Shown: one piece after another, positions 7,866 to 16,949 of the stretch
How positions within the stretch are numbered: position 1 is the stretch's first letter
How the letters are laid out: every line of letters begins with the position of its first letter
Assembly: GCA_934155165.1 (NCBI GenBank)
Contig: CAKPGS010000015.1
Location: 1-30,022, forward strand
Reading direction: 5' to 3'
Source: an uncultured Clostridia bacterium
GTDB lineage: Bacteria; Bacillota; Clostridia; TANB77; CAG-508
DNA length: 30,022 bases
The notes under the pieces: model-generated
Databases searched by the model: none
What the model was told of the DNA's origin: nothing
The model's input: only the letters and a program-made list of their open reading frames with translations
Translations under genes and position numbers: made by a program

Positions 7866-7990
7866 TATTCTTCTAAATTTTCTAAACCATATTCAATAAT
7901 TTGATTTATAACACTATTAAAACTTAAATTATTTTTTTCAGCAAGTTCATTAATTTTATCAAAAGTTTTTCCATTTATTCTAATTATGAA
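7866..7990 (-). pseudogene. 5'-truncated ribbon-helix-helix (Arc-type) regulator remnant
   Basis: Read on the minus strand, about 40 codons give PFIIRINGKTFDKINELAEK, then NNLSFNSVINQIIEYGLENLEE and a stop. This has the character of an Arc/CopG-like ribbon-helix-helix domain: a beta strand of alternating hydrophobic and basic residues, then helix-turn-helix with an N-S-x-I-N motif. There is no start codon in a usable position, and the frame runs into unrelated sequence at about 7990. It is therefore the 3' end of a lost gene. Such proteins are often antitoxins or small repressors. Confidence 0.6.
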
Positions 7991-8095
7991 TGGGCAAGTG
8001 AAGAAGATTATTATTATGAGTTAAAAAATTTATCTGATAACATTAATCCTACAAGAAATGAAATAAAAATAACAAGTGTTAAATTTGAAAAATAG
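7988..8095 (+). pseudogene. 3' remnant of an unidentified gene
   Basis: An open frame of 35 codons ends in TAG and reads EWASEEDYYYELKNLSDNIN, then PTRNEIKITSVKFEK. It has no start codon with an SD, yet it is followed by a normal intrinsic terminator. I cannot identify the family. It abuts the 5' end of the minus-strand ribbon-helix-helix remnant, so both genes appear to have lost their N-terminal halves at the same junction. Confidence 0.45.
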
Positions 8096-8162
8096 TAACT
8101 TGCAATTATTAATAAAATAATGTATAACAAAAACATATTTTTAAAAAAATTTATATATTAAG

Positions 8163-8195
8163 AAAAAGGTAGTAAATTATAATTACTACCTTTTT
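8163..8195 (+). terminator. Intrinsic terminator downstream of the gene remnant
   Basis: Stem AAAAAGGTAGTAA/TTACTACCTTTTT with a seven-base AT loop. It is probably the surviving terminator of the decayed + strand gene. From 8196 to 8245 I see only a GC-rich fragment (GCGGGGCGCCGAATCC) with no gene. Confidence 0.8.
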
Positions 8196-8245
8196 GGAGT
8201 ATAGTTCATGTGTGCGGGGCGCCGAATCCATCGTTAAAGTACAAA

Positions 8246-8271
8246 AAAAGCATAGCTTTTGCTATGCTTTT
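8246..8271 (-). terminator. Intrinsic terminator of the minus-strand tRNA operon
   Basis: Stem AAAAGCATAGC/GCTATGCTTTT with a four-base loop. Read on the minus strand it follows tRNA-Tyr by two bases and ends in seven T residues. Confidence 0.85.
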
Positions 8272-8273
8272 CA

Positions 8274-8359
8274 TGGTGGGCAGGGATGGATTCGAACCAT
8301 CGTACTCAAATGAGAACAGATTTACAGTCTGCCGCCTTTAGCCACTCGGCCACCTACCC
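8274..8359 (-). tRNA. tRNA-Tyr (GTA)
   Basis: Minus strand: acceptor GGGTAGG/CCTGCCC, D-arm GGCCGAGTGGC, anticodon GTA in loop CTGTAAA, the long class II variable arm, T-loop GGTTCGAATCC and an encoded CCA. The length of 86 nt fits tRNA-Tyr. It lies downstream of the CAT-anticodon tRNA in the same unit. Confidence 0.97.
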
Positions 8360-8379
8360 AAATATTAAAATAAAAAAAG

Positions 8380-8456
8380 TGGTGCTCCCTCAAGGATTTG
8401 AACCTTGGACCCACCGGTTATGAGCCGGTTGCTCTGACCAACTGAGCTAAGGGAGC
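8380..8456 (-). tRNA. tRNA with CAT anticodon (elongator Met or lysidine-modified Ile2)
   Basis: Minus strand, 77 nt: acceptor GCTCCCT/AGGGAGC, D-stem GCTC/GAGC, anticodon stem ACCGG/CCGGT around loop CTCATAA, T-stem CAAGG/CCTTG and encoded CCA. The acceptor begins with a paired G, so it is not an initiator tRNA. CAT can be elongator methionine or, after lysidine modification by TilS, isoleucine for AUA; I cannot separate these by eye. It is the first gene of a two-tRNA unit with a consensus promoter. Confidence 0.95.
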
Positions 8457-8475
8457 ATTTCCTTCAACGAAAATT

Positions 8476-8504
8476 AGTATACTAGATTTTTTATATTCTG
8501 TCAA
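8476..8504 (-). promoter_or_regulatory. Sigma-A promoter of the tRNA pair
   Basis: On the minus strand TTGACA (8504-8499), 17 bp, TATACT (8481-8476), about 20 bp before the first tRNA. It lies back to back with the + strand promoter at 8543-8571. Confidence 0.9.
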
Positions 8505-8542
8505 TAGAAATAATAAAATTTTTTCTATTTCTCTAAAAAATG

Positions 8543-8571
8543 TTGTAAATTTTATTATATTATGGTATAAA
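8543..8571 (+). promoter_or_regulatory. Probable promoter for the unknown membrane protein at 8629
   Basis: TTGTAA (8543-8548), 17 bp, TATAAA (8566-8571). The ATG is 57 bp past the -10 box. Confidence 0.6.
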
Positions 8572-8628
8572 ATTAAAGAAAGAAATAAAAATACATAAGA
8601 TTTTAGCAATTACTAAGGAGGATTTTAT

Positions 8629-9393
8629 ATGAAAGAAAAAAAATCTCAATATTCTATTTGGGCACCAATAATTAGAAAAAAATTAAAGGAACAGGAAGAA
8701 AAAAAAGGAGAAAAATTAACAAAGGAAGAAAAAAATAAAACTATAAAAAAAGAAAAAAGAAAATGTCGTAGAAGAGCAGGAGTTGTTGCTGTTGTTGCTG
8801 CATTAGGATTTACTGCTGGATATAGTAATGTAAAACTATTGCCAGAAGGAAAAGATAATAAAACTGCAATAGAAGAAACAGCAAAAACAGAAAGAGAAAA
8901 CTTTTTAGAGAATAATAAAGTAGCTGAAACTCCTAAGGTTAAAAATAATGAGAAAGAAGATATTCAAGAACTATTAAATGAATATGGAGTAAAAAAAGAG
9001 GATATTAGTTATATAAAATCTAAACCAGATTTTATATATGTGGATAATAATGGAAATTATGTATTCGATTACAGACAGAAAACAGATGCACCAAAGTTTA
9101 TAACACAGGATAAAGAAAATAGTATTGGAAATGTATATAGTTTTATTAACAAAAAAGATAATAAAATAATTGCATCTATTGGAGAAATAAATTATAAAAT
9201 TGTTAATATAGATACTAATCAGGTAACAAATAGAGAAACTGGAAAAGAATATTTTAAATCGGAAAAATATGTAAATTTAAATAAAAATAAAGATGGAAAA
9301 GAAAGAACTCAAGAAGAATTAGAAAAAATTTACAGTAGTGTAGAAAAAGAATATCAACATGCAAAAGAGCAAAAAGAAATTGAAGAAAGATAA
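8629..9393 (+). CDS. Membrane-anchored protein of unknown function
   Basis: A 254-residue protein that I do not recognise. Residues 1-49 are highly charged and basic, including a lysine/glutamate-rich helix and KRKCRRR. A single hydrophobic segment follows at about 50-66 (AGVVAVVAALGFTAGYS). The rest is an extracellular charged region with no cysteine, ending in a helical, probably coiled stretch (EELEKIYSSVEKEYQHAKEQ). By the positive-inside rule the N-terminus is cytoplasmic. SD AAGGAGG, its own promoter and a terminator mark a real single gene. It faces the tRNA operon, with back-to-back promoters, and precedes the radical SAM operon. Confidence 0.75.
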   Translation: MKEKKSQYSIWAPIIRKKLKEQEEKKGEKLTKEEKNKTIKKEKRKCRRRAGVVAVVAALGFTAGYSNVKLLPEGKDNKTAIEETAKTERENFLENNKVAETPKVKNNEKEDIQELLNEYGVKKEDISYIKSKPDFIYVDNNGNYVFDYRQKTDAPKFITQDKENSIGNVYSFINKKDNKIIASIGEINYKIVNIDTNQVTNRETGKEYFKSEKYVNLNKNKDGKERTQEELEKIYSSVEKEYQHAKEQKEIEER

Positions 9394-9408
9394 TAAATAT
9401 AATAAAAT

Positions 9409-9440
9409 CTCTTTCTATATTTATATAGGAGGAGTTTTTT
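9409..9440 (+). terminator. Intrinsic terminator after the unknown membrane protein
   Basis: An 11-bp stem CTCTTTCTATA/TATAGGAGGAG with two G-T pairs and a TTTA loop, followed by six T residues. The AGGAGGAG arm looks like a ribosome site, but no start codon follows it. Confidence 0.75.
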
Positions 9441-9483
9441 CTATAAATAAAAATATAATAGAAATTCAAGATATTATAATATT

Positions 9484-9512
9484 TTGACAATATAATTATA
9501 CATGTATATAAT
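9484..9512 (+). promoter_or_regulatory. Consensus sigma-A promoter of the radical SAM operon
   Basis: TTGACA (9484-9489), 17 bp, TATAAT (9507-9512); ATG at 9545. It probably drives the four tightly spaced genes to 13448. Confidence 0.88.
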
Positions 9513-9544
9513 ATTTCTGTAAAAAATAAAAATGGAGAAATAAA

Positions 9545-10456
9545 ATGCTAGAAGGTTTGAAGAGCTGTGAACTTTGTCCACACAGATGTAAGGTAAATAG
9601 ATTAGAAGGAAAAATTGGTAGATGTAAAGCTGGAAAAAATGTAAAAATAGCATTAGCATCAGTTCATGAGTTTGAAGAACCATGTATAAGTGGTAAAAAT
9701 GGTTCTGGAACAATATTTTTTTCTAACTGTAATTTATCTTGTAAGTTTTGTCAAAACTATGAAATAAGTGACGAAGGTTATGGAAAAGAAATAACAATAG
9801 AAGAACTTGCAAATATATTTATAAAACAACAAGAAAAAGGTGTAAATAATATTAATTTAGTTACTCCAACAATGTATGTTTATCATATAATAGAAGCAAT
9901 AAAAATTGCTAAAGAAAAAGGCTTGAAAATACCTATAATATATAATACAAATGGTTATGAAAATGTTGAAACAATAAAAATGTTAAAAGGTTATATAGAT
10001 GTATATTTACCAGATTTTAAATATTATAATAATGAAATAGCAAAAAAATATTCTGGAATAGAAAACTACTATGAAATTACATCAAAAGCAATAAAAGAAA
10101 TGATAAGCCAAGTTGGAAATACTATATTGGATGAAAATGGAATAATACAAAAAGGTGTAATTATAAGACATTTAATATTGCCAAACTATACGCAAAATAC
10201 AAAAAATGTGTTAAAGTATATCAAGGAAAATATAGGGAAAGATACATATGTTAGTGTTATGGCACAATATTTTCCAACATATAAAGCAAAACAAGATGAA
10301 AAGCTAAATAGAAAAATAAATATAAAAGAATATAAAGAAATAGAAAAACATATATATATGTTAGGGCTAAATAATGGCTATATGCAAGATTTGGGCAAGC
10401 ACGAAGAAGAATATGTGCCAAACTTTAAGGAGGAAAAATATGAAAGTACAATATAA
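9545..10456 (+). CDS. Radical SAM protein, PflA/PflX-like (COG1313 type)
   Basis: A 303-residue protein. An N-terminal cysteine cluster (CELCPHRC at residues 8-15, plus a later GRCKAG) precedes the radical SAM motif CxxxCxxC formed by Cys62, Cys66 and Cys69 (CNLSCKFC). The layout matches the PflX/COG1313 group related to pyruvate formate-lyase activating enzymes. These bind a 4Fe-4S cluster and cleave S-adenosylmethionine to make a 5'-deoxyadenosyl radical; the target is unknown, and no glycyl radical enzyme gene is nearby. It is the first gene of the operon. Its last 17 bases overlap the start of the nucleoside kinase gene. Confidence 0.88.
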   Translation: MLEGLKSCELCPHRCKVNRLEGKIGRCKAGKNVKIALASVHEFEEPCISGKNGSGTIFFSNCNLSCKFCQNYEISDEGYGKEITIEELANIFIKQQEKGVNNINLVTPTMYVYHIIEAIKIAKEKGLKIPIIYNTNGYENVETIKMLKGYIDVYLPDFKYYNNEIAKKYSGIENYYEITSKAIKEMISQVGNTILDENGIIQKGVIIRHLILPNYTQNTKNVLKYIKENIGKDTYVSVMAQYFPTYKAKQDEKLNRKINIKEYKEIEKHIYMLGLNNGYMQDLGKHEEEYVPNFKEEKYESTI

Positions 10457-12071
10457 AGATAAAGAAATTGAAATTGAAAAACCAGAAAGAGTAATCGATG
10501 TTTTGAAAGAAGAATGTACAAGCAATACAATAGCATGTATATGTAATAATGAAATAAAATCATTAAATCATGAAATAAAAAAGGATTCTAAAATAGAGCT
10601 TTTAGATATATCAAATGCAGATGGAATGAGAATTTATATAAGAGGTCTTTTATATGTAATGTCAAAAGCGTTTGAAGAATTATATCCAAAAGCCGAAGTA
10701 GGTGTTGAATATCAACTTAGCAATTCTATGTTTTGTACTATTAAAAATATGGAAATAACAGATGAAATATTAGAAGAAGTTCATAAAAAAATGCAAGAAA
10801 TAGTAGATAAAAATATTCCTATTATAAAAAAACAATTTACAAAACAAGAAGCGGAAGAAATTTATAAAAATGTAGATACAGTAAAAGGAAGACTTCAGTT
10901 AGAAAATAAAAGTAAGAAAAAATTCTCATTATATTATTGTGAAGATTATTTTAATTACTTTTATGGAGTAATGCCAATTTCAACAGGCTATATGAGAATT
11001 TTTGAAATACAAAAATATAGCAATGGATTTTTAATAAGATATCCAAGTAAAAAAGATATAACAAAAGTGCCTGATTTTATAGATAACCAAAAATTATTAC
11101 AAGCACTAGCAGATTATGAAAAAATACATAAAGTATTAAATATAGAAACATTAACAAAATTAAATAGAGCAATAAGAGATGGAAAGGCTAAAGATATAGT
11201 AATGTTAGATGAGGCATTACATGAAAAGAAAATATCGAGAATAGCAGATAGCATTGCAGAGAAAAAAGATGTAAAAATGGTATTAATTGCAGGACCATCA
11301 TCATCAGGAAAAACAACATTTGCACAAAGATTAGGACTTCAATTACAATTAAATGGATTAAAACCAGTAACTATATCTGTTGATAACTACTTTGTTGAAA
11401 GAGAACAAACACCAGTAGATAGCGACGGAAAATATGATTTTGAGGCAATAGAAGCGGTAGATATGAAACTATTAAATGAACACATAGAACGTTTATTAAA
11501 TGGTGAAGAAGTGGAAATGCCAACATTTAATTTTACAACCGGAAGTAAAGAATATAAAGGAAATAAGATTAAATTAGGAAAAGATGATATTATAGTAATG
11601 GAAGGAATACACTGCTTGAATGATAGATTAACAGCACAAATTCCTAGAAATAAAAAGTTCAAAGTATATATAAGTGCATTAACAGTACTTAATATAGATG
11701 AATTTAATAGAATATCAACAACAGATTCAAGATTAATAAGAAGAATAGTTAGAGATTCAAACTTTAGAAGCTATTCTGCAATTCACACACTAAAAATGTG
11801 GGATTCTGTAAACAGAGGAGAACTAAAAAATATATTCCCATTTCAAGAGGAAGCAGATGCAATGTTTAATACATCTTTAATATATGAAATATGTGTACTA
11901 AAAAAATATGCACTTCCACAATTAGAAGCCATAGATAATAGAAGCATAGAATTTTCAGAAGCAAAAAGAATACGAGAATTTTTAAAATATTTTGAAGATA
12001 TATCAGATGACTTAGTACCTACAAATTCTTTACTTAGAGAATTTATAGGTGGCGGAGATTTTAAATATTAG
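10440..12071 (+). CDS. TGS-domain nucleoside (uridine) kinase-like protein
   Basis: A 543-residue protein. An N-terminal TGS-like ubiquitin fold (about 1-60, MKVQYKDKEIEIEKPERVID) is followed by a threonyl-tRNA-synthetase-like second domain. A phosphoribulokinase/uridine-kinase domain holds the P-loop GPSSSGKTT at 285-293 and a VMEGIHCLN strand. This arrangement is common in Clostridia and annotated as nucleoside kinase; it would phosphorylate uridine/cytidine or a related nucleoside. An upstream in-frame ATG at 10374 lies deep in the radical SAM gene without an SD. ATG 10440 follows AAGGAGG by six bases and starts directly with the TGS strand, so I choose it. The 17-bp overlap with the preceding gene indicates an operon. 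Confidence 0.9.
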   Translation: MKVQYKDKEIEIEKPERVIDVLKEECTSNTIACICNNEIKSLNHEIKKDSKIELLDISNADGMRIYIRGLLYVMSKAFEELYPKAEVGVEYQLSNSMFCTIKNMEITDEILEEVHKKMQEIVDKNIPIIKKQFTKQEAEEIYKNVDTVKGRLQLENKSKKKFSLYYCEDYFNYFYGVMPISTGYMRIFEIQKYSNGFLIRYPSKKDITKVPDFIDNQKLLQALADYEKIHKVLNIETLTKLNRAIRDGKAKDIVMLDEALHEKKISRIADSIAEKKDVKMVLIAGPSSSGKTTFAQRLGLQLQLNGLKPVTISVDNYFVEREQTPVDSDGKYDFEAIEAVDMKLLNEHIERLLNGEEVEMPTFNFTTGSKEYKGNKIKLGKDDIIVMEGIHCLNDRLTAQIPRNKKFKVYISALTVLNIDEFNRISTTDSRLIRRIVRDSNFRSYSAIHTLKMWDSVNRGELKNIFPFQEEADAMFNTSLIYEICVLKKYALPQLEAIDNRSIEFSEAKRIREFLKYFEDISDDLVPTNSLLREFIGGGDFKY

Positions 12072-12080
12072 GAGAGAAAA

Positions 12081-12392
12081 ATGCAAAGAAAATTTACAGA
12101 AATAGACGAAAAATTTATATGTGAAAATTGTGGTAAAAAAGTAACAAAATTAGGATATTCTTGTAGAAACCACTGCCCATATTGTTTGCACTCCAAACAT
12201 GTAGATATAAATCCAGGAGATAGACAAGAAGAATGCCATGGAGATTTAGAACCGGTTGGAATTGATATAGATAGCAAAAAAGGATATGTAATAGTATTTA
12301 AGTGCAAAAAGTGCGGAAAAATAAGAAGAAATAAAGCGGCAAAAGATGATAATATGGACTTAATAATTAAACTAAGTGCAAAACAATATTAA
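12081..12392 (+). CDS. RNHCP domain zinc-ribbon protein
   Basis: A 103-residue protein with the family-defining RNHCP motif (SCRNHCPYCLHSKHVD, about residues 31-46). There are four CxxC-type or HCxxC knuckles: CENC near 15, CRNHCPYC near 32, a central ECHGD, and CKKC near 76. They very probably bind zinc. The function of RNHCP proteins is not established; nucleic-acid binding or an RNA-linked role is inferred from the ribbon fold. SD GGAGAG precedes the ATG by six bases. It lies nine bases after the kinase stop and 15 bases before the deacetylase gene, so it belongs to the same operon. Confidence 0.9.
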   Translation: MQRKFTEIDEKFICENCGKKVTKLGYSCRNHCPYCLHSKHVDINPGDRQEECHGDLEPVGIDIDSKKGYVIVFKCKKCGKIRRNKAAKDDNMDLIIKLSAKQY

Positions 12393-12407
12393 AAGGGAGT
12401 TTTTATA

Positions 12408-13448
12408 ATGAAAAGAAAAGGGAAAAAATTAAATGTTTTTAAAGTAATTATAGCTATATTAATTATAGCTATAATTTGTGGTGTTTTTATAAAAGTAAAT
12501 CATAAAAAAGAGGAAAATGTTGAAACTTCATCTAAAACTAAAGTAGAAGATACAGAAGCACCAAAAATTAATTTAAATGGTAATAGTGAAGAAATTATAA
12601 TATACGGAGAAGATTATGAAGAAAAAGGTGCAAGTGCTACGGATAATGTGGATGGAGACATTACTGATAAAATAGAAATTGATGGAAATGTAGATGTAAA
12701 CAAAGTAGGAAATTACGAAATAAAATATAGTGTAAAAGATGAAGCGGGAAATAATTCAGAAATTACAAGAAATGTAAAAGTATGTAATAAATTAAGTTCA
12801 AACGGCTTACCTATTTTAATGTATCATTTCTTTTATGATAAAAACACAGGAAAAGGCAAAGATAATAATTGGATAGAAATATCAGATTTTGAAAAACAAA
12901 TAAAATACCTATCTGAAAATGATTATTATTTTCCTTCTTGGGAAGAAGTTGAAGATTATATAGATGAAAAAACTGAACTTCCAGAAAAAAGTATTGTAAT
13001 AACTGCAGATGATGCAGACCCATCATTCTTTGAACTTGCAGTACCAGTTTTGAATAGATACAATATAAATGCTACAAGTTTTGTAATAACAGGATGGTAT
13101 GGATATAGATATAATGAAGAAAGAAAAAATGTAGTATATGAATCTCATTCAGATGATATGCATGAGGCGGGTGCAAATGGAAAAGGTCGTATGTTAAATT
13201 GGAGTTATAAGGATGTGTTAAATGATTTGAAAAAATCAAGTCAAATTTTAGGGGGAGCAGATATATATTGCTATCCATTTGGACAATATAATGATGAAAA
13301 TATAAAAGCAGTAAAAGAAGCAGGATACAAATTAGCAGTTACAACACAAGAAGGAAGAATAAAAAAAGGAGTAAAAAGATACGAATTACCACGTGTACGT
13401 ATTTCAAGAAATACAAGTTTAGAAAGCTTTAAGGAAAAGGTAAAATAG
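12408..13448 (+). CDS. Membrane-anchored polysaccharide deacetylase with Ig-like DUF5011 domain
   Basis: A 346-residue protein. An N-terminal membrane anchor (about 10-27) leads to an extracellular Ig-like DUF5011 domain (about 45-127; YGEDYEEKGASATDNVDGDI, ending VKDEAGN). The C-terminal NodB-type domain has Asp201-Asp202 in TADDAD and the HSDDMH metal motif with His247 and His252. A late CYPFGQYN strand corresponds to motif 3. Enzymes of this type remove acetyl groups from cell-wall or surface glycans. The usual TFDDG is changed to TADDA: both metal/catalytic aspartates remain but Phe and Gly do not. It is the last gene of the radical SAM operon. Confidence 0.88.
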   Translation: MKRKGKKLNVFKVIIAILIIAIICGVFIKVNHKKEENVETSSKTKVEDTEAPKINLNGNSEEIIIYGEDYEEKGASATDNVDGDITDKIEIDGNVDVNKVGNYEIKYSVKDEAGNNSEITRNVKVCNKLSSNGLPILMYHFFYDKNTGKGKDNNWIEISDFEKQIKYLSENDYYFPSWEEVEDYIDEKTELPEKSIVITADDADPSFFELAVPVLNRYNINATSFVITGWYGYRYNEERKNVVYESHSDDMHEAGANGKGRMLNWSYKDVLNDLKKSSQILGGADIYCYPFGQYNDENIKAVKEAGYKLAVTTQEGRIKKGVKRYELPRVRISRNTSLESFKEKVK

Positions 13449-13469
13449 ATTTTTTTAAAAATGAATTTG

Positions 13470-13507
13470 AAATTTCATAAATGTAGTGGCGGTCATTGAC
13501 CGCCATA
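13470..13507 (+). repeat. 38-bp repeat with GC palindrome, copy C (left flank of the femAB/pilin unit)
   Basis: Contains ATGTAGTGGCGGTC, an 8-bp stem TGGCGGTC/GACCGCCA with an ATT loop at 13487-13505. The whole 38-bp stretch matches 16740-16777 at 36 positions in the same orientation. No T-run follows, so it is not a good terminator, though it lies right after the deacetylase gene. Confidence 0.8.
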
Positions 13508-13547
13508 AAATAATTGTAAAAGGCATAATAAAAAATAAAGTTATATC

Positions 13548-13576
13548 TTGTAAAAAAAATCTTCTTAGTGTAAAAT
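13548..13576 (+). promoter_or_regulatory. Promoter of the femAB-type gene
   Basis: TTGTAA (13548-13553), 17 bp ending in GTG, TAAAAT (13571-13576). The same -35, spacer length, GTG and -10 recur at 16667-16695. Confidence 0.65.
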
Positions 13577-13632
13577 AATTAAAATTATAGTGGTCGATGT
13601 CTCTGTCGATATATATTTTAGGAGGAATAGAA

Positions 13633-14682
13633 TTGAGAATTTTAGAAGAAAAAGATAAAGAATTATATAAAAAATTTTTGGAAGGACATGAAAGATGTAA
13701 TTTTCAACAATCTTTAGAGTGGGGAAAAGTTAAATCTTTTTGGAAAAATGAAGTAGTTTTAGCAGAAGATAGTAATGGAAATATTATAGGCTCTATAAGC
13801 GTTTTAATACGTAAAATTCCTATTTTTGGTTATTTAATGTATTCATCTCGTGGACCTGTATGTGATATTCATAATGTAGAAGTTTTAACTCAACTTACAG
13901 AAGGAATAAAACTATTAGCCAAAAAATATAAAGCTATGGTTATAAAAATAGAACCAGACATAAAAAGCGATGATAAAGAATTTAGAAACATAGTTGAAAC
14001 TTTAGGATATAAAGTTAAAGACGATGCAAAAGACTTTAGCGAAGAAATACAACCACGTTATGTTTTTAGATTAGATATGAGAGGAAAAACAGAAGACGAA
14101 ATATTTGCTGGATTTCATTCAAAAACAAGATATAATGTACGTTTAGCAACTAGAAAAGGCGTTACTGTAAAAGATGGAACAAGAGAAGATTTAAAAGATT
14201 TTCATAAAATAATGATAGAAACAGGAGCAAGAGATGGATTTATAATACGTCCATTAGAATACTTTGAAAAAATGTATGACGAACTTGGACCAGAACATAT
14301 GAAAGTACTAATGGCATATTATGAAGGAAAACCAATTTCAGGAGTAATACCAATAATGTACGGAAATAAAACTTGGTACTTATATGGAGCAAGTAGTAAT
14401 GAATATAGAAATGTTATGCCAAATTATTTGCTATATTGGGAAATGATAAAGATTTCAATAGCACGTGGAGACGATATGTTTGATTTACGTGGAGTACCTG
14501 GAATTGCAGATAATAGCAATGGGTTATATAGATTTAAAAAGGGATTTGGAGCAGAATATACAGAATTTATAGGAGAGTTATATATACCGTTCAAACCATT
14601 AACTTATAAGCTATATAAAATAGCAGAAAAAATATTTAGAAAAGTAAGATATATAAAAAGACTTGCAAAAGCAAGAAAATAA
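13633..14682 (+). CDS. FemAB/FemX-family peptidyltransferase
   Basis: A 349-residue protein of the FemABX group (GNAT-like double domain), which uses aminoacyl-tRNA to add amino acids to the lipid II stem peptide or related acceptors. Supporting stretches are FQQSLEWGKVKSFW near the start, a MYSSRGPVCD segment, and FHSKTRYNVRLATRKGV. Near the end come WYLYGASSNEYRNVMPNYLL and FDLRGVPG. The frame also has an ATG at 13597, but that lies in a degenerate repeat without an SD. TTG 13633 follows AGGAGG by seven bases and starts the protein at the normal family position. A pilin-like surface protein gene follows after 22 bp and is probably co-transcribed. The amino acid added cannot be inferred. Confidence 0.9.
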   Translation: MRILEEKDKELYKKFLEGHERCNFQQSLEWGKVKSFWKNEVVLAEDSNGNIIGSISVLIRKIPIFGYLMYSSRGPVCDIHNVEVLTQLTEGIKLLAKKYKAMVIKIEPDIKSDDKEFRNIVETLGYKVKDDAKDFSEEIQPRYVFRLDMRGKTEDEIFAGFHSKTRYNVRLATRKGVTVKDGTREDLKDFHKIMIETGARDGFIIRPLEYFEKMYDELGPEHMKVLMAYYEGKPISGVIPIMYGNKTWYLYGASSNEYRNVMPNYLLYWEMIKISIARGDDMFDLRGVPGIADNSNGLYRFKKGFGAEYTEFIGELYIPFKPLTYKLYKIAEKIFRKVRYIKRLAKARK

Positions 14683-14704
14683 AAACAAAAGAGGAGAAAA
14701 GAAA

Positions 14705-16633
<1,929 letters not shown>

Positions 16634-16637
16634 TAAA

Positions 16638-16663
16638 CAAAACCGCAAATATTTGCGGTTTTT
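16638..16663 (+). terminator. Intrinsic terminator of the pilin-like gene
   Basis: Perfect stem AAAACCGCAAAT/ATTTGCGGTTTT followed by a T-rich tail, five bases after the stop codon. Confidence 0.92.
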
Positions 16664-16666
16664 GTC

Positions 16667-16718
16667 TTGTAAAAAAATAAAGAATAGTGTAAAATATGAA
16701 TGAAAATTGTGATATAAT
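16667..16718 (+). promoter_or_regulatory. Promoter(s) after the pilin-like gene, reading toward the racemase gene
   Basis: TTGTAA (16667-16672), 17 bp, TAAAAT (16690-16695) repeats the femAB promoter design. A second extended -10, TGATATAAT, is at 16710-16718. Either would give a leader of more than 200 nt containing the repeat cluster before the TTG at 16950. Confidence 0.5.
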
Positions 16719-16739
16719 CCAAAATAATAAATTAATCTA

Positions 16740-16777
16740 AAATTTCATGAATGTAGCGGCGGTCATTGACCGCCATA
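16740..16777 (+). repeat. 38-bp repeat with GC palindrome, copy D (right flank of the femAB/pilin unit)
   Basis: Matches 13470-13507 at 36 of 38 positions in direct orientation. Its stem is GGCGGTC/GACCGCC with an ATT loop at 16758-16774. Confidence 0.8.
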
Positions 16778-16814
16778 GAAAATAATAAAAGGCGACCAAT
16801 GGTCGCCACTACAT
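16751..16814. repeat. Composite inverted pair of GC-rich repeats
   Basis: Two palindromes in opposite orientation: ATGTAGCGGCG... (stem 16758-16774) and, on the other strand, ATGTAGTGGCG... (stem GGCGACC/GGTCGCC at 16791-16807). The outer ends ATGTAG and CTACAT make one larger inverted repeat of about 64 bp around an AT-rich centre. Confidence 0.75.
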
Positions 16815-16892
16815 ACACGAAGAATTTGATCTTAATTATTATTTTGTCTTTAAATAAATTTAATTAATTATTACAAGAAAATATAAAAATTA

Positions 16893-16930
16893 AAATGTAG
16901 GGGCGGATGCCTTAAGTCCGCCCGAAAAAA
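16893..16930 (+). repeat. GC-rich palindromic repeat, copy E
   Basis: AAAATGTAGGGGCGGA lead, with stem GGGCGGA (16901-16907) and TCCGCCC (16917-16923), then GAAAAAA. It ends about eight bases before the SD of the racemase-family gene. Together with copies C/D it fills the 316-bp gene-free stretch 16634-16949. Confidence 0.75.
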
Positions 16931-16949
16931 TCAAAATAAGGAGATAAAA

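Noticed and set aside
8200..8245. GC-rich stretch GCGGGGCGCCGAATCC as another palindromic repeat copy
   Set aside because: It lacks a convincing stem and the ATGTAG lead; at most a decayed copy.
8418..8609. A 63-codon minus-strand open frame across the CAT-anticodon tRNA
   Set aside because: Its C-terminal part is a translation of the tRNA gene itself, and the rest overlaps the tRNA promoter. No SD.
13597..13632. ATG 13597 as the FemAB-type start
   Set aside because: It lies in a degenerate GC repeat without an SD; TTG 13633 has AGGAGG at the right distance.
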